Origin: an uncultured Gammaproteobacteria bacterium
Lineage (GTDB): Bacteria; Pseudomonadota; Gammaproteobacteria; Xanthomonadales; Xanthomonadaceae
Length of the DNA stretch: 36,471 nucleotides
Direction: 5' to 3'
NCBI GenBank assembly: GCA_946885735.1
Contig: CAMPGW010000020.1
Location: forward strand, 1 to 36,471
The notes below the pieces were generated by a model. It was not told where the DNA came from and ran no database searches. It worked only from the letters and a program-made list of their open reading frames with translations. This document shows, piece by piece, positions 9,264 to 16,910 of the stretch. The position numbers and the translations under genes are program-made. Each line of letters opens with the position of its first letter. Position 1 is the stretch's first letter.

Positions 9264-10435
9264 GAGGTCAGCACCACGCCCGCGTTCTCGTCCCAGGACA
9301 CCCAGACCGGGTCGTTCCAGGTGAAGCGTTCGCTCGCCCAGCGCTCGGCGTTGGCGAAGTTCGACATCACCCGGATGCCGCTGGGCAGGCGCACGTGGTA
9401 AACCGAATGGCTGCCGAAGTAGGCGATGTCGTCGATCAGGCCCTGGGCCTTGTTGTGCGGCTGGGCCGGCTCGTCCTTGCCGATGCGCACCTTCTCGGGG
9501 CGCACGGCGAAGGCCACCTGCTGGCCCTCGAAACCGCTGATGCCGTGGCCGATGTACACCGGGTCCGGCAGCAACGGCGAACGGATGGTCACGAAGTCGG
9601 CGTGGTCCTGCTCGATGCTGCCCTCGATGACGTTCACCGAACCGACGAACTCGGCGGCGAAACGACTGGTGGGCTGCTCGTAGATCTCGTCGGGGGTGCC
9701 GACCTGGCGGATGCGGCCGGCGTCCATCAGGGCGATGCGATTGGCCATCGCCATCGCTTCCTCCTGGTCGTGGGTCACCATCACGCAAGTGACACCGAGC
9801 TTCTCGATGATCGAGACGAGCTCGAGCTGCATCTGCGAGCGCAGCTTCTTGTCCAGTGCGCCCAGCGGCTCGTCGAGCAGGAGCAATTTCGGCCGGGTGG
9901 CCACCGAGCGCGCCAGCGCGACGCGCTGCTGCTGGCCACCGGACAGTTGGTGCGGCTTGCGTTTGGCGTACTGCGTCATCTGCACCAGTGCGAGCATTTC
10001 CTCGACTCGGCGCGCGACCTCGGCCTTGGGCATCTTCTTCTGGGTCGGGCCGAATGCCACGTTCTGTTCCACCGTCATGTGCGGGAACAGCGCGTAGCTC
10101 TGGAACATCATGTTGGCGGGCCGCTCATAGGCGGCGATGTCGTTGAGCACCTGCCCGTCCAGCACGATCTTGCCCGCGGTGGGTCGCTCGAAGCCGGCCA
10201 GGCAGCGCAGCAGCGTGGACTTGCCGCAGCCCGACCCACCCAGGAGGGCGAAGATCTCGCCCTTCCGGATGGACAGGCTGACGTCGTCCACCGCAACGAA
10301 CCCGTCGAACTCCTTGCGCACCTCGATGATGCGCAGGTAGTCCTCGTCGGCGCGGCGATCCGTGGCCCGCGCCGCCGCCGTCGCGCTGCCCGTGGGTGGA
10401 CTCCCCGCCACGGAACTCCCTGCCGCTGAACTCAT
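9260..10435 (-). CDS. potG: Putrescine ABC transporter ATP-binding protein (PotG/SpuF-like)
   Basis: A 391-residue ABC ATPase. Walker A is GGSGCGKST (66-74), the signature is LSGGQQQRVALARS, Walker B is LLLLDEPLGALD, and the switch His lies in VTHDQEEAM. The C-terminal third is a TOBE-type regulatory domain as in PotA and PotG. The first 30 residues are a Ser/Ala/Gly-rich extension without homology clues. Its ATG overlaps the potF stop (ATGA), and its own stop overlaps the potH start (GTGA). It energises import through PotH and PotI. Confidence 0.93.
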   Translation of the reverse strand: MSSAAGSSVAGSPPTGSATAAARATDRRADEDYLRIIEVRKEFDGFVAVDDVSLSIRKGEIFALLGGSGCGKSTLLRCLAGFERPTAGKIVLDGQVLNDIAAYERPANMMFQSYALFPHMTVEQNVAFGPTQKKMPKAEVARRVEEMLALVQMTQYAKRKPHQLSGGQQQRVALARSVATRPKLLLLDEPLGALDKKLRSQMQLELVSIIEKLGVTCVMVTHDQEEAMAMANRIALMDAGRIRQVGTPDEIYEQPTSRFAAEFVGSVNVIEGSIEQDHADFVTIRSPLLPDPVYIGHGISGFEGQQVAFAVRPEKVRIGKDEPAQPHNKAQGLIDDIAYFGSHSVYHVRLPSGIRVMSNFANAERWASERFTWNDPVWVSWDENAGVVLTS

Positions 10436-11568
10436 TGCGTCTTGAGCTCGGTCCAGACGTCGTTGTACTTCTTCTTCACCTCGGCCGGCAGCACCGCCAG
10501 GCCGAACAGCTTGGTGTCGATGGTTTCGCGGGTGGGCGAGATCATCGGGTCATCGGTCACCGCCTTGTCCACCAGCGCGGTCGAGGCAGAGTTGGCGTTC
10601 GGGTAGGACACGTAGTTGGAAATCTCGGCGATGATGTCCGGGCGCATCAGGAAGTCGAGGAACTTGTGCGCGTTGCCCGGATGCTTGGCGGTCTTCGGGA
10701 TCGCCATCATGTCGAACCACATCGCCGTGCCTTCCTTCGGGATGCTGTAGCCGATCTTCACGCCGTTGCCGGCTTCCTCGGCGCGCGCCTTGGCCTGGAT
10801 GATGTCGCCCGACCAGCCGACCACCAGGCAGACGTTGCCGCTGGCCAGCGACTCGATGTATTCGGAGGAATGGAAGTTGGTGATGGACGGACGCAGTTCC
10901 TCGAGCCGGGCGGCGGCCTTGTCGATCACCGCCGGGTCGAAGCTGTTGGGATCCTCGCCCATTGCGTGCAGGGTGACCGGGATGATCTCCGAGGCCGCAT
11001 CCAGGAAGGTCACGCCGCAGCCCTTGAGCTTGGCGAGGTTCTCCGGCTTGAACACCAGGTCCCAGCTGTTGACCACGTCGGTATTGCCGAATATCTCGGT
11101 GATCTTGTCGACGTTGTAACCGATGCCGGTCGTGCCCCACAGGTAGGGAATGGCGTGGGCGTTGCCCGGGTCCACGTCGGTCAGCTTGGCCATCAGGCCC
11201 GGGTCGAGGTTCTTCCAGTTCGGCAATTGCGCGCGATCGAGCGGCTGGTAGGCGCCGGCCTTGATCTGGTTGCCGAGGAAGGACGAGGACGGCACCACGA
11301 TGTCGTAGCCGGTGTTGCCGGCGAGGATCTTGCTCTCCAGCGCCTCGTTGCTGTCCATGACGTCGTAGGTGACCTTGATGCCGGTCTCGTCCTGGAATTT
11401 CTTGATCGTGTCCTCGGCGATGTAGTCCGACCAGTTGTAGACGTTGAGGACCTTCTCCTCGGCCGCCGGGGCGGCGGCGACTCCGGCGGCGGGCGCCGCG
11501 TCTTCCTTCTTGTTGCAGGCCGTGGCGAGCACGGCGGCGACCAGGACAGCGAGCGTTCGAAGCTTCAT
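10432..11568 (-). CDS. potF: Polyamine-binding protein of the ABC importer (PotF/SpuD-like), probable lipoprotein
   Basis: A 378-residue substrate-binding protein. The start is ATG 11568, with GGAGGA six bases upstream. The N-terminus MKLRTLAVLVAAVLATAC carries a lipobox-like site with Cys18, followed by a charged/Ala-rich linker. The mature protein begins with LNVYNWSDYI, the hallmark of PotF/SpuD polyamine-binding proteins. Homologues in enteric bacteria are soluble periplasmic proteins; a lipid anchor here is a prediction from the Cys. It precedes potG with a 4-nt overlap. A hairpin lies in the 73-bp gap to spuC upstream and could set its dosage relative to the enzymes. Confidence 0.92.
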   Translation of the reverse strand: MKLRTLAVLVAAVLATACNKKEDAAPAAGVAAAPAAEEKVLNVYNWSDYIAEDTIKKFQDETGIKVTYDVMDSNEALESKILAGNTGYDIVVPSSSFLGNQIKAGAYQPLDRAQLPNWKNLDPGLMAKLTDVDPGNAHAIPYLWGTTGIGYNVDKITEIFGNTDVVNSWDLVFKPENLAKLKGCGVTFLDAASEIIPVTLHAMGEDPNSFDPAVIDKAAARLEELRPSITNFHSSEYIESLASGNVCLVVGWSGDIIQAKARAEEAGNGVKIGYSIPKEGTAMWFDMMAIPKTAKHPGNAHKFLDFLMRPDIIAEISNYVSYPNANSASTALVDKAVTDDPMISPTRETIDTKLFGLAVLPAEVKKKYNDVWTELKTQ

Positions 11569-11605
11569 GGGACGTCCTCCGGTGTACGTGGATGGAACCG
11601 CGAGC

Positions 11606-11628
11606 CGGGCAGGTATACCGCCTGCCCG
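11606..11628 (-). other. Hairpin between spuC and potF
   Basis: A perfect 8-bp stem (CGGGCAGG at 11606-11613 pairs with CCTGCCCG at 11621-11628) encloses a 7-base loop. It sits in the only sizeable gap between spuC and potF. No T-run follows in the direction of transcription, so it is not a standard terminator. It could stabilise the 5' end of a processed potF transcript or partly attenuate read-through. Confidence 0.5.
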
Positions 11629-11641
11629 TGCCCGCGGCAAG

Positions 11642-13021
11642 TCAGGCGGCGACCCGGCCGATGCCGAGCTCGGCCGCGGTCTGGTCCAGCGATTTCCAGG
11701 TCTTCTCGAACAATTCGTCGATCTGCGCGCGGCTGATGACCAGCGGCGGCGACAGCAGCATCGCGTCGTTGGTCGCGCGCAGGATCAGGCCGTTGCGCAA
11801 GGCGATATCGCGACACAACTGGCCCACCGCGCCGCGGTCGGGGAAATAGTCGCGACTCGGCTTGCGCGGCACCAGTTCCAGCGCGCCGACCATCCCGACG
11901 ATGCGCGCCTCGCCCACCAGCGGATGCTCGCCCAGCTCGGCCCAGCGCTGCGCCAGGTAGGGCCCGGTGTCGTCGCGCACGGTCTCGACGATGCGCTCGT
12001 CCTGCAGGATCCGGATGTTCTCCAGGGCCACCGCCGTGCACACCGGGTGCCCGGAATACGTGTACCCGTGCGCCAGCTCGCCGCCCTTCTCGCTGAGCAC
12101 CTTCGAGATGCGGTCGTTGAACATCACCGCGCCCAGCGGGATGTAGCCGGAGGTGATGCCCTTGGCCAGCGTCATCACGTCGGGCTGGATGCCGAAATGC
12201 TCGGAGGCGAACCAGTGGCCGGTGCGGCCGAAGCCGCAGATCACTTCGTCGGCCACCAGCAGCACGTCGTACTTGCGGCAGATGCGTTCGATCTCCGGCC
12301 AGTAGCTGGCGGGCGGCACGAACACGCCGGCGGCGCCCTGGATCGGCTCGCCGATGAAGGCGGCGACGCGGTCCGGCCCGAGTTCGAGGATCTTCTCCTC
12401 CAGTTCGCGCGCGCGCTGCAGGCCGAACTGCTCCAAATCGGTCTCGCCGCCCTCGCCGAACCAATAGGGCTGGTTGATGTGGACGATGTCGGGAATCGGC
12501 AGCCCGCCCATGGCGTGCATGCCCTTCATCCCACCCAGGCTGGCGCCGGCGACGGTGGAGCCGTGGTAGCCGTTCCAGCGCCCGATGAAGACGTTCTTCC
12601 GCGGCTGGCCCTGCACCGCCCAGAAGTGCCGCACCATGCGCAGGATGGTGTCGTTGGCCTCGGAGCCGGAGTTGGTGAAGAAGGCGTGGTTGAGGTCGCC
12701 CGGGGTGAGCTCGGCGAGCTTGGCCGCCAGCCGCACGGTCGGCTCGGTCGTGCAGGAGAAGAAGCTGTTGTAGTAGGCCAGCTCGGTCATCTGCCGCGCC
12801 GCGACCTCGCCGAGCTCCTTGCGCCCGTAGCCGACGTTCACGCACCACAGGCCGGCGAAGGCGTCGAGCAGCTTGTTGCCTTCCGAATCCCAGACGTACA
12901 CGCCTTCGCCGCGGGTCAGGATGCGCGTGCCGCGCTTGGCCAGCGCCGCGTTGTCGTTGAAGGGATGCAGGTGGTGCGCGGCGTCGAGTTGCTGGAGGGC
13001 CTGGGTGTCGAACTGTGGCAT
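11642..13021 (-). CDS. spuC: Putrescine-pyruvate type aminotransferase, PLP class III (SpuC-like)
   Basis: A 459-residue fold-type I aminotransferase. Landmarks are the phosphate-binding NSGSEANDT (117-125), ADEVICGFGRTG with Asp258, and the cofactor lysine in TLAKGITSGY (Lys287). The N-terminus QQLDAAHHLHPFNDN is typical of SpuC-type polyamine or beta-alanine:pyruvate transaminases. In Pseudomonas SpuC converts putrescine to 4-aminobutanal with pyruvate; here it may do that or act on GABA, since no separate GabT is seen. GGAG lies eight bases before the ATG. It follows the ligase gene by 31 bp in the same operon. Confidence 0.9.
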   Translation of the reverse strand: MPQFDTQALQQLDAAHHLHPFNDNAALAKRGTRILTRGEGVYVWDSEGNKLLDAFAGLWCVNVGYGRKELGEVAARQMTELAYYNSFFSCTTEPTVRLAAKLAELTPGDLNHAFFTNSGSEANDTILRMVRHFWAVQGQPRKNVFIGRWNGYHGSTVAGASLGGMKGMHAMGGLPIPDIVHINQPYWFGEGGETDLEQFGLQRARELEEKILELGPDRVAAFIGEPIQGAAGVFVPPASYWPEIERICRKYDVLLVADEVICGFGRTGHWFASEHFGIQPDVMTLAKGITSGYIPLGAVMFNDRISKVLSEKGGELAHGYTYSGHPVCTAVALENIRILQDERIVETVRDDTGPYLAQRWAELGEHPLVGEARIVGMVGALELVPRKPSRDYFPDRGAVGQLCRDIALRNGLILRATNDAMLLSPPLVISRAQIDELFEKTWKSLDQTAAELGIGRVAA

Positions 13022-13052
13022 GCGCTGCGCTCCGAAGGTGTCGCTTGCGGGA

Positions 13053-14582
13053 TCAGACGTTGAGCAGGAGGAACTCGCGTTCCCACGAGCTGATGACGCG
13101 GAAGTAGGTCTGGTATTCCTTGCGCTTGACGGCCACGTAGGCCTCGACGAAGCGCGGGCCGATCAACTGTTGCAGCGGTACGCAGGCCTCCAGCAGCTCC
13201 AGCGAGGCCTCCAGCGAACGCGGTAGGCTGTAGCCCAGGTCCTGCGCACTGCCGGCGAGCGGCTCGGTGGGTTCGAGCTTCTCGAGGATGCCCAGGTAGC
13301 CGCAGGCCAAAGTACCGGCCATCGCCAGGTACGGATTGGCGTCGGAGCCGGCAAAGCGGCTTTCCACGCGCGTGTTCTCCGCCGAATCCATCGGCACGCG
13401 CAGGCCGCAGGTGCGGTTGTCGTAGCCCCACTGCACGTTGATCGGCGCGACTTCTCCGAGCGCGAGGCGCCGGTAGGAGTTCACGTTGGGTGCGAAGAAG
13501 GGCATCGCCATCGGCACGTACTTCTGCAGCCCGCCCAGGTAGTGGCGGAACATCCTGCTGTGCCCGCCCCCGGGCTCGGCGAAGACGTTGCGACCGCTGG
13601 CGTCGAGCATGCTCTGGTGGATGTGCATCGAGCTGCCCGGCTCGTTCTCCATCGGCTTGGCGAGGAAAGTCGCGTAGATGCCGTGGCGCAGCGCGGCCTC
13701 GCGCATGGTGCGCTTGAACAGGAACACCTGGTCGGCGCGCGACATCGCGCCGGCGTGCTGGAAGTTGACCTCGAGCTGGGCGGCGCCCGACTCGTGGATC
13801 AGCGTGTCCACGTCCAGTTCCATCGCCTCGGCGTAGTCGTACATCATGTCCAGGATCGGATCGAACTCGTTGACCGCGTCGATCGAGTAGCTCTGCCGCG
13901 CGGTTTCCGGGCGACCCGAGCGCCCCGCGGGGGGCTGCAACGGGAAATCGGGATCGGTGTTCTTCTGCACCAGGAAGAACTCCAGCTCCGGCGCCACCAC
14001 CGGCCGCAGCCCAAGCTCCTCGTACAGGGCGAGCACGCGCCGCAGCACGTTGCGCGGCGCCAGCTCGTGCGGCTGCCCGTCGCGGGTGAAGCAATCGTGG
14101 ATGACCTGCGCGGTCGGATCGGATGCCCAGGGCACCATCCGCACGGTATCCGGGTCCGGACGCAGGAACATGTCCGAGTCCGAGGCCGAGACCAGTTCGT
14201 AATAGTTGTCCGGGTAGTCGCCGGTGACGGTGGTGGCGAAGATGCCCTCGGGCAAGCGCGTGCCGTAGTCGTGCGAGAACTTCGCCGCGGGGATGATCTT
14301 GCCGCGCGCGTTGCCGGTCATGTCCGGCACCAGGCACTCGACTTCGGTGATGCGGCGGTCGTTGAGCCAGCGCAGCAGCGAGCTGCCTTTCTCGGTGGCC
14401 ACGGGCGGCGGCGCCAGCGGCGCCTCGCGCCGCGAGCGTGCGGCGGCCGCGTCCTTCTCGCGCCGGCTTCGGGTGGCGGCGCCGGCCTTGGTGTTGCGGG
14501 CCTTGGTGTTGCCGGCCTTGGCCTTGCCGGCCTTCGCCTTGCCAGGTTTCCCCTCGCCACCCTTTGTCGTCTTGCCGGCCAT
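13053..14582 (-). CDS. puuA: Glutamate-polyamine ligase of the glutamine-synthetase family, with basic N-terminal tail (PuuA/SpuB-like)
   Basis: A 509-residue protein. From about residue 67 it is a GS-type gamma-glutamyl-polyamine synthetase: DRRITEVECLVPDMTG, the metal-site ELEFF, EVNFQHAG, GSSMHIHQS, NSYRRL and ESRFAGSDANPYLAM. It would join glutamate to putrescine using ATP. Residues 1-60 are an extra Lys/Ala/Gly/Arg-rich tail containing four 5-residue repeats (15-34). ATG 14582, five bases after the puuD stop and with AAGGGA upstream, gives this tail. An in-frame GTG at 14402 would give a conventional 449-residue enzyme, so the start is not settled. Position between puuD and spuC matches spuB of Pseudomonas. 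Confidence 0.87.
   Translation of the reverse strand: MAGKTTKGGEGKPGKAKAGKAKAGNTKARNTKAGAATRSRREKDAAAARSRREAPLAPPPVATEKGSSLLRWLNDRRITEVECLVPDMTGNARGKIIPAAKFSHDYGTRLPEGIFATTVTGDYPDNYYELVSASDSDMFLRPDPDTVRMVPWASDPTAQVIHDCFTRDGQPHELAPRNVLRRVLALYEELGLRPVVAPELEFFLVQKNTDPDFPLQPPAGRSGRPETARQSYSIDAVNEFDPILDMMYDYAEAMELDVDTLIHESGAAQLEVNFQHAGAMSRADQVFLFKRTMREAALRHGIYATFLAKPMENEPGSSMHIHQSMLDASGRNVFAEPGGGHSRMFRHYLGGLQKYVPMAMPFFAPNVNSYRRLALGEVAPINVQWGYDNRTCGLRVPMDSAENTRVESRFAGSDANPYLAMAGTLACGYLGILEKLEPTEPLAGSAQDLGYSLPRSLEASLELLEACVPLQQLIGPRFVEAYVAVKRKEYQTYFRVISSWEREFLLLNV
14481..14540. repeat. Four 15-bp tandem repeats coding the basic tail of the first PuuA
   Basis: Four consecutive 15-bp units of the form GCCGGCCTTGGTGTT (plus-strand reading), differing at one to three positions, encode KAKAG, KAKAG, NTKAR and NTKAG on the minus strand. 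Loss or gain of a unit keeps the reading frame. Confidence 0.75.
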
Positions 14583-14587
14583 TCGCG

Positions 14588-15337
14588 TCAGTCCCTTGTC
14601 GCCGCACGCGCGCGGCAGGCTGCCGCGAACGCCTGGAAGATGCCCAGGTAGAAGGGATTCTCCCGCACCTTCCATTCCGGATGCCATTGCACCGCCAGCA
14701 GGAACTCGCGCGGTGACTCCAGGCGCACCGCCTCGATGAGTCCGTCGGGCGCGGTCGCCTCCACGCGCAGGCCCGGCGCCAGCCGATCGATGCCCTGCCC
14801 GTGCAGCGAGTTGACCATCGCCGTGTCCGCGCCGGCGATCTGCGCCAGCAAACCCTGCAAGGCCACCGGATGCCGCGGGCCGTACTGCACGTCCAGCGGC
14901 TCGGCGGTGTCCTCGCGATGGTCGTGCAGGCCATCCACCTCGTGCACTTTCGGATGCAGCGTGCCGCCGAGCGCGACGTTCACTTCCTGCAACCCGCGGC
15001 ATACCGCCAGCACGGGCAGTTCCATCTCGATCGCCAGTTGCACCAGCGACAGGCTGGTGGCGTCGCGTTCGGGATCGTGCAGGTTGTCGGGATGGCTCTC
15101 GGGCCCGCGGTAATGGTGCGGCTCGATGTTGCTGTAGGAACCGGTCAGGAACAGCCCGTCCAGGCGCTCGAGGACCTCGCGTAAGGGCAAGGGCGGCGAC
15201 ATCGAGGGGATCAACACTGGCAGCACCCCGGCCCCGTCCACCAGTGCGCGCACGTACTTCTCGCCCGCCGCCTGGTAGCGGTGCAGGCCGATGGCCTTGC
15301 TGTCCGTGGGCAGACCTACCAGTGGTGCGCGCGGCAT
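14588..15337 (-). CDS. puuD: Gamma-glutamyl-GABA hydrolase, class I glutamine amidotransferase fold (PuuD/SpuA-like)
   Basis: A 249-residue peptidase C26/GATase1 protein. The nucleophile elbow is AVCRGLQEVN with Cys113, and the His/Glu pair is in QWHPEW (His219, Glu221). An N-terminal TGSYSNIEP and a downstream VNSLHGQ match PuuD. It would hydrolyse gamma-glutamyl-GABA to glutamate and GABA, the release step of the glutamylated pathway. It is the first gene of the leftward polyamine operon. Its ATG at 15337 lies about 27 bases from the -10 box candidate; no strong ribosome-binding site is visible. Confidence 0.92.
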   Translation of the reverse strand: MPRAPLVGLPTDSKAIGLHRYQAAGEKYVRALVDGAGVLPVLIPSMSPPLPLREVLERLDGLFLTGSYSNIEPHHYRGPESHPDNLHDPERDATSLSLVQLAIEMELPVLAVCRGLQEVNVALGGTLHPKVHEVDGLHDHREDTAEPLDVQYGPRHPVALQGLLAQIAGADTAMVNSLHGQGIDRLAPGLRVEATAPDGLIEAVRLESPREFLLAVQWHPEWKVRENPFYLGIFQAFAAACRARAATRD

Positions 15338-15363
15338 ACGGGACCCGGCTCGTGGGAGCCCCG

Positions 15364-15392
15364 ACCTTACCGCCGCCGTTTGATTTTATCAA
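15364..15392 (-). promoter_or_regulatory. Promoter candidate for the leftward putrescine operon (puuD onward)
   Basis: On the minus strand, TTGATA (15392-15387) and TAAGGT (15369-15364) are separated by exactly 17 bases, a sigma-70 layout with a good -35 and a weak -10. The -35 is embedded in the 13-bp inverted repeat at 15380-15392, so a bound regulator would cover the polymerase site. Confidence 0.5.
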
Positions 15393-15434
15393 CGGCCCTG
15401 CCCCATCCGTTGAGTATCTTCAACACCCTGTTGA
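15380..15434. promoter_or_regulatory. Cluster of inverted repeats (operator candidates) in the divergent polyamine spacer
   Basis: Three inverted repeats lie in the 177-bp spacer. They are TTGAT-N3-ATCAA at 15380-15392, GTTGA-N6-TCAAC at 15409-15424, and TCAAC-N5-GTTGA at 15420-15434, which shares an arm with the second. The shared half-site (G)TTGA recurs five or more times and stands out against GC-rich flanks. The first overlaps the leftward -35; the others lie just upstream of the rightward -10. No regulator gene lies in the window. The E. coli PuuR site is not recognisably the same. Confidence 0.5.
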
Positions 15435-15449
15435 GGCCTCTGCTAGACT
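15419..15449 (+). promoter_or_regulatory. Promoter candidate for the rightward arm (second puuA and puuB)
   Basis: TAGACT (15444-15449) preceded by TGC forms an extended -10 element. The best -35 is TTCAAC at 15419-15424 with a long 19-base spacer, so recognition would lean on the extended -10 or on an activator. The box lies about 66 bases before the chosen ATG and abuts the inverted repeats. Confidence 0.4.
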
Positions 15450-15514
15450 CCCGCGCAAGTCCGCCGGGCGCCGCCCGGAGCATCATGGCAAGGGCCGCCG
15501 GCCCGGAGATCCGC

Positions 15515-16909
15515 ATGTCCCGAAATCCCAGCCCGCTCCCGCCCAGTCGCCTCGGCATGCCCGAGCAGGACGCGGCGGAACTGCAGCAGATGCCCGACTG
15601 CGAGGCGGTGGACCTGTTGTTGCCCGACATGAACGGCCTGCTGCGCGGCAAGCGCATCAGCCGCAGTGCGCTGGAGAAGATCTACGCGGACGGCGTCTGC
15701 CTGCCGATGTCGCTGATCGCCACCGACATCACCGGCAACACCGTGGAAGAGACCGGCCTGGGCTATGCGATCGGCGACGAGGACCGCATCTGCCGGCCCG
15801 TTCCGGGCACGCTCCGGCCGATCCCCTGGCAGCCGCGGCCGATGGCGCAGTTGCTGCTCGCCATGGAGGACGCGGACGGCGGCGTTTTCGAAGCCAACCC
15901 GCGCGAGGTGCTCAAGCGCGTCCTGGCCAGGTTCGACGCGCTCGGCCTTCGGCCGGTGGTGGCGGTGGAGCTGGAGTTCTACCTGCTCGATGGCGAGTGC
16001 GGCCAGGACGGTCGCCCGCGCACCTCGATCAACCCGGCCACCGGCGCCCGCAACGCGACCACGCAGGTGTACTACATGCAGGACCTGGACGATTACCAGG
16101 AGTTCACCGACGCCGTCGCCGACGCCTGCCGCGCCCAGCAGATCCCGGCCGACACCGCGGTGGCCGAGTACGCGCCGGGCCAGTTCGAGATCAACCTCAA
16201 GCATCGCGACGACGCCCTGCTCGCCTGCGACGACGCGCTCTACCTCAAGCGCGCGATCAAGGCCATCGCCGGCCAGCAGGGCCTGCTCGCCAGCTTCATG
16301 GCCAAGCCCTTCGTGGACCAGGCCGGCAGTGGCATGCACATCCACGCCAGCATCCTGGACCGCGACGGCAACAACATCCTGGCCTGCACGCCCGAGGCAC
16401 CGGCCGACGCCCTGCGCCATGCGGTGGCCGGCCTGCAGGCGAGTTCGCGCGATTGCATGCTGCTGTTCGCCCCGCACGCCAACAGCTACCGGCGCTTCGT
16501 GCTCAACGCCTTCGTGCCGCTCAACGATTGCTGGGGATTCAACAACCGCACGGTGGCAATGCGCATTCCGCATTCGGACCCCGCCAATACCCGCATCGAG
16601 CACCGCATCGCCGGCGCCGACGCCAATCCCTACCTGGTCACCGCGGCGGTGCTGGCGGGCATCCTGCGCGGGCTCGAGGAAAAGGGCGACCCGGGCCCGC
16701 CGATCGTCGGCAACGCCTACGAGCAGACCGAGGCGCGCGCATTGTTCTGGCGCGACACCATCGCCGACTTCATGGGCAGCGGTTTCGTGCGCGAGACCTT
16801 CGGGGCCGGGTTCCAGCACATCTACGGGCAGCAGAAGCTCAAGGAGATGCGCAGCTTCGAAGCCCAGGTGACCACCCTGGAGTACGACTGGTACCTGCGC
16901 CAGGTCTGA
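15515..16909 (+). CDS. puuA: Second glutamate-polyamine ligase of the glutamine-synthetase family (SpuI/PuuA-like)
   Basis: A 464-residue GS-type ligase. Motifs are LLLPDMNGLLRGKR, metal-site ELEFYLLDGE, FEINLKHRDD, GSGMHIHAS, ANSYRRFV and EHRIAGADANPYLV. It is a clear paralogue of the leftward enzyme but lacks the basic tail. ATG 15515 is chosen because GGAG lies six bases before it; an in-frame ATG at 15485 would add ten residues. It is divergent from puuD and one base from puuB, as spuI is divergent from spuABCDEFGH in Pseudomonas. It probably glutamylates putrescine or another diamine; the division of labour between the two ligases is unknown. Confidence 0.88.
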   Translation: MSRNPSPLPPSRLGMPEQDAAELQQMPDCEAVDLLLPDMNGLLRGKRISRSALEKIYADGVCLPMSLIATDITGNTVEETGLGYAIGDEDRICRPVPGTLRPIPWQPRPMAQLLLAMEDADGGVFEANPREVLKRVLARFDALGLRPVVAVELEFYLLDGECGQDGRPRTSINPATGARNATTQVYYMQDLDDYQEFTDAVADACRAQQIPADTAVAEYAPGQFEINLKHRDDALLACDDALYLKRAIKAIAGQQGLLASFMAKPFVDQAGSGMHIHASILDRDGNNILACTPEAPADALRHAVAGLQASSRDCMLLFAPHANSYRRFVLNAFVPLNDCWGFNNRTVAMRIPHSDPANTRIEHRIAGADANPYLVTAAVLAGILRGLEEKGDPGPPIVGNAYEQTEARALFWRDTIADFMGSGFVRETFGAGFQHIYGQQKLKEMRSFEAQVTTLEYDWYLRQV

Positions 16910-16910
16910 C

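Noticed and set aside
14481..14540. Short tandem repeat as a CRISPR-like array
   Set aside because: Units are 15 bp, directly abutting, with no spacers, and in frame inside a coding sequence.
13053..15392. Apparent 779-codon fusion upstream of the first polyamine ligase
   Set aside because: The upstream part is out of frame with the evident PuuD protein and reads as Arg/Ala-rich noise; the ligase has its own start.
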